From: Streptomyces sp. R33
GTDB taxonomy: Bacteria; Actinomycetota; Actinomycetes; Streptomycetales; Streptomycetaceae
DNA length: 64,000 nucleotides
Reading direction: 5' to 3'
Assembly (NCBI RefSeq): GCF_041200175.1
Contig: NZ_CP165727.1
Span: forward strand, 434,001-498,000
Below the pieces are notes generated by a model that saw only the letters and a list, made by a program, of their open reading frames with translations, had not been told where the DNA came from and made no database searches. Shown one piece after another: positions 63,988 through 64,000 of this stretch. Position 1 is the stretch's first letter; the number at the start of each line of letters is the position of its first letter. Made by a program: the position numbers and the translations under genes.

Positions 63988-64000
63988 GGAAGATCTCCCG

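Overview
The window has very high G+C, strong third-position GC in the coding frames, frequent GTG starts and many genes that overlap by 1 or 4 bp. Together with the gene families (CIS phage-tail genes of the actinobacterial type, an HSP18 regulator, DUF2267, DUF5133, STAS and anti-sigma ATPase proteins) this points to a Streptomyces chromosome. No rRNA, tRNA or CRISPR array was recognised. The gene order looks like an accessory region: solid operons separated by gene-poor stretches full of relics.

Region by region: (1) 1-17.3 kb is a contractile injection system (CIS) locus. A minus-strand run goes from sheath and tube (10.3-12 kb) through a T4-baseplate-like protein, a tiny DUF6760 gene, a ~1,000-residue disordered VQR-repeat protein, a second tube protein, LysM protein, VgrG-like spike, gp25, baseplate J and a tail protein cut by the window edge. 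The AAA+ ATPase, a DUF4255 cap-like protein and a LuxR-type regulator lie upstream. Between sheath and ATPase, on the opposite strand, is a single-pass membrane protein with a ricin-like C-terminal domain that resembles the CisA membrane factor of Streptomyces CIS. (2) 17.5-19.4 kb is an OmpR/histidine-kinase pair. (3) 19.4-38 kb mixes isolated genes (NADP reductase, inositol-phosphatase-like and LysR trio; truncated DUF4132; methyltransferase; GNAT; lipase; membrane Ser/Thr kinase; secreted proteins) with decayed genes, including an ISL3-type transposase, a VOC protein and others. (4) 38.3-40.4 kb is a stand-alone second gyrB, followed by a decayed ATP-dependent DNA ligase. (5) 41.8-54.6 kb is a stress/signalling block: hydrolase plus HTH pair, SnoaL, two DUF2267, Hsp20 plus its putative repressor, STAS, PRC-barrel relic, DUF5133, a STAS/response-regulator/PAS-kinase/receiver operon, an RsbW-like ATPase and a PLP decarboxylase. 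(6) 54.8-56.7 kb is a PGM1-like ATP-grasp peptide ligase translationally coupled to a 61-residue peptide gene, a possible ribosomal-peptide locus. (7) 56.8-64 kb holds a lipoprotein whose 3' end is interrupted by a 161-bp MITE with 19-bp terminal repeats and a 5-bp target duplication, then ABM monooxygenase, SnoaL, sulfotransferase, membrane protein, lipoprotein and PlsC acyltransferase.

Working together: the CIS proteins would build a tube-sheath-baseplate particle, with the ATPase and DUF4255 protein in assembly and capping and the membrane protein as a likely docking or trigger factor. The 44-54 kb block looks like general stress control by partner switching (STAS and RsbW-like proteins) beside chaperone and PRC-type stress proteins. 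The two sites most worth experimental attention are the CIS accessory proteins and the peptide-ligase/peptide pair.
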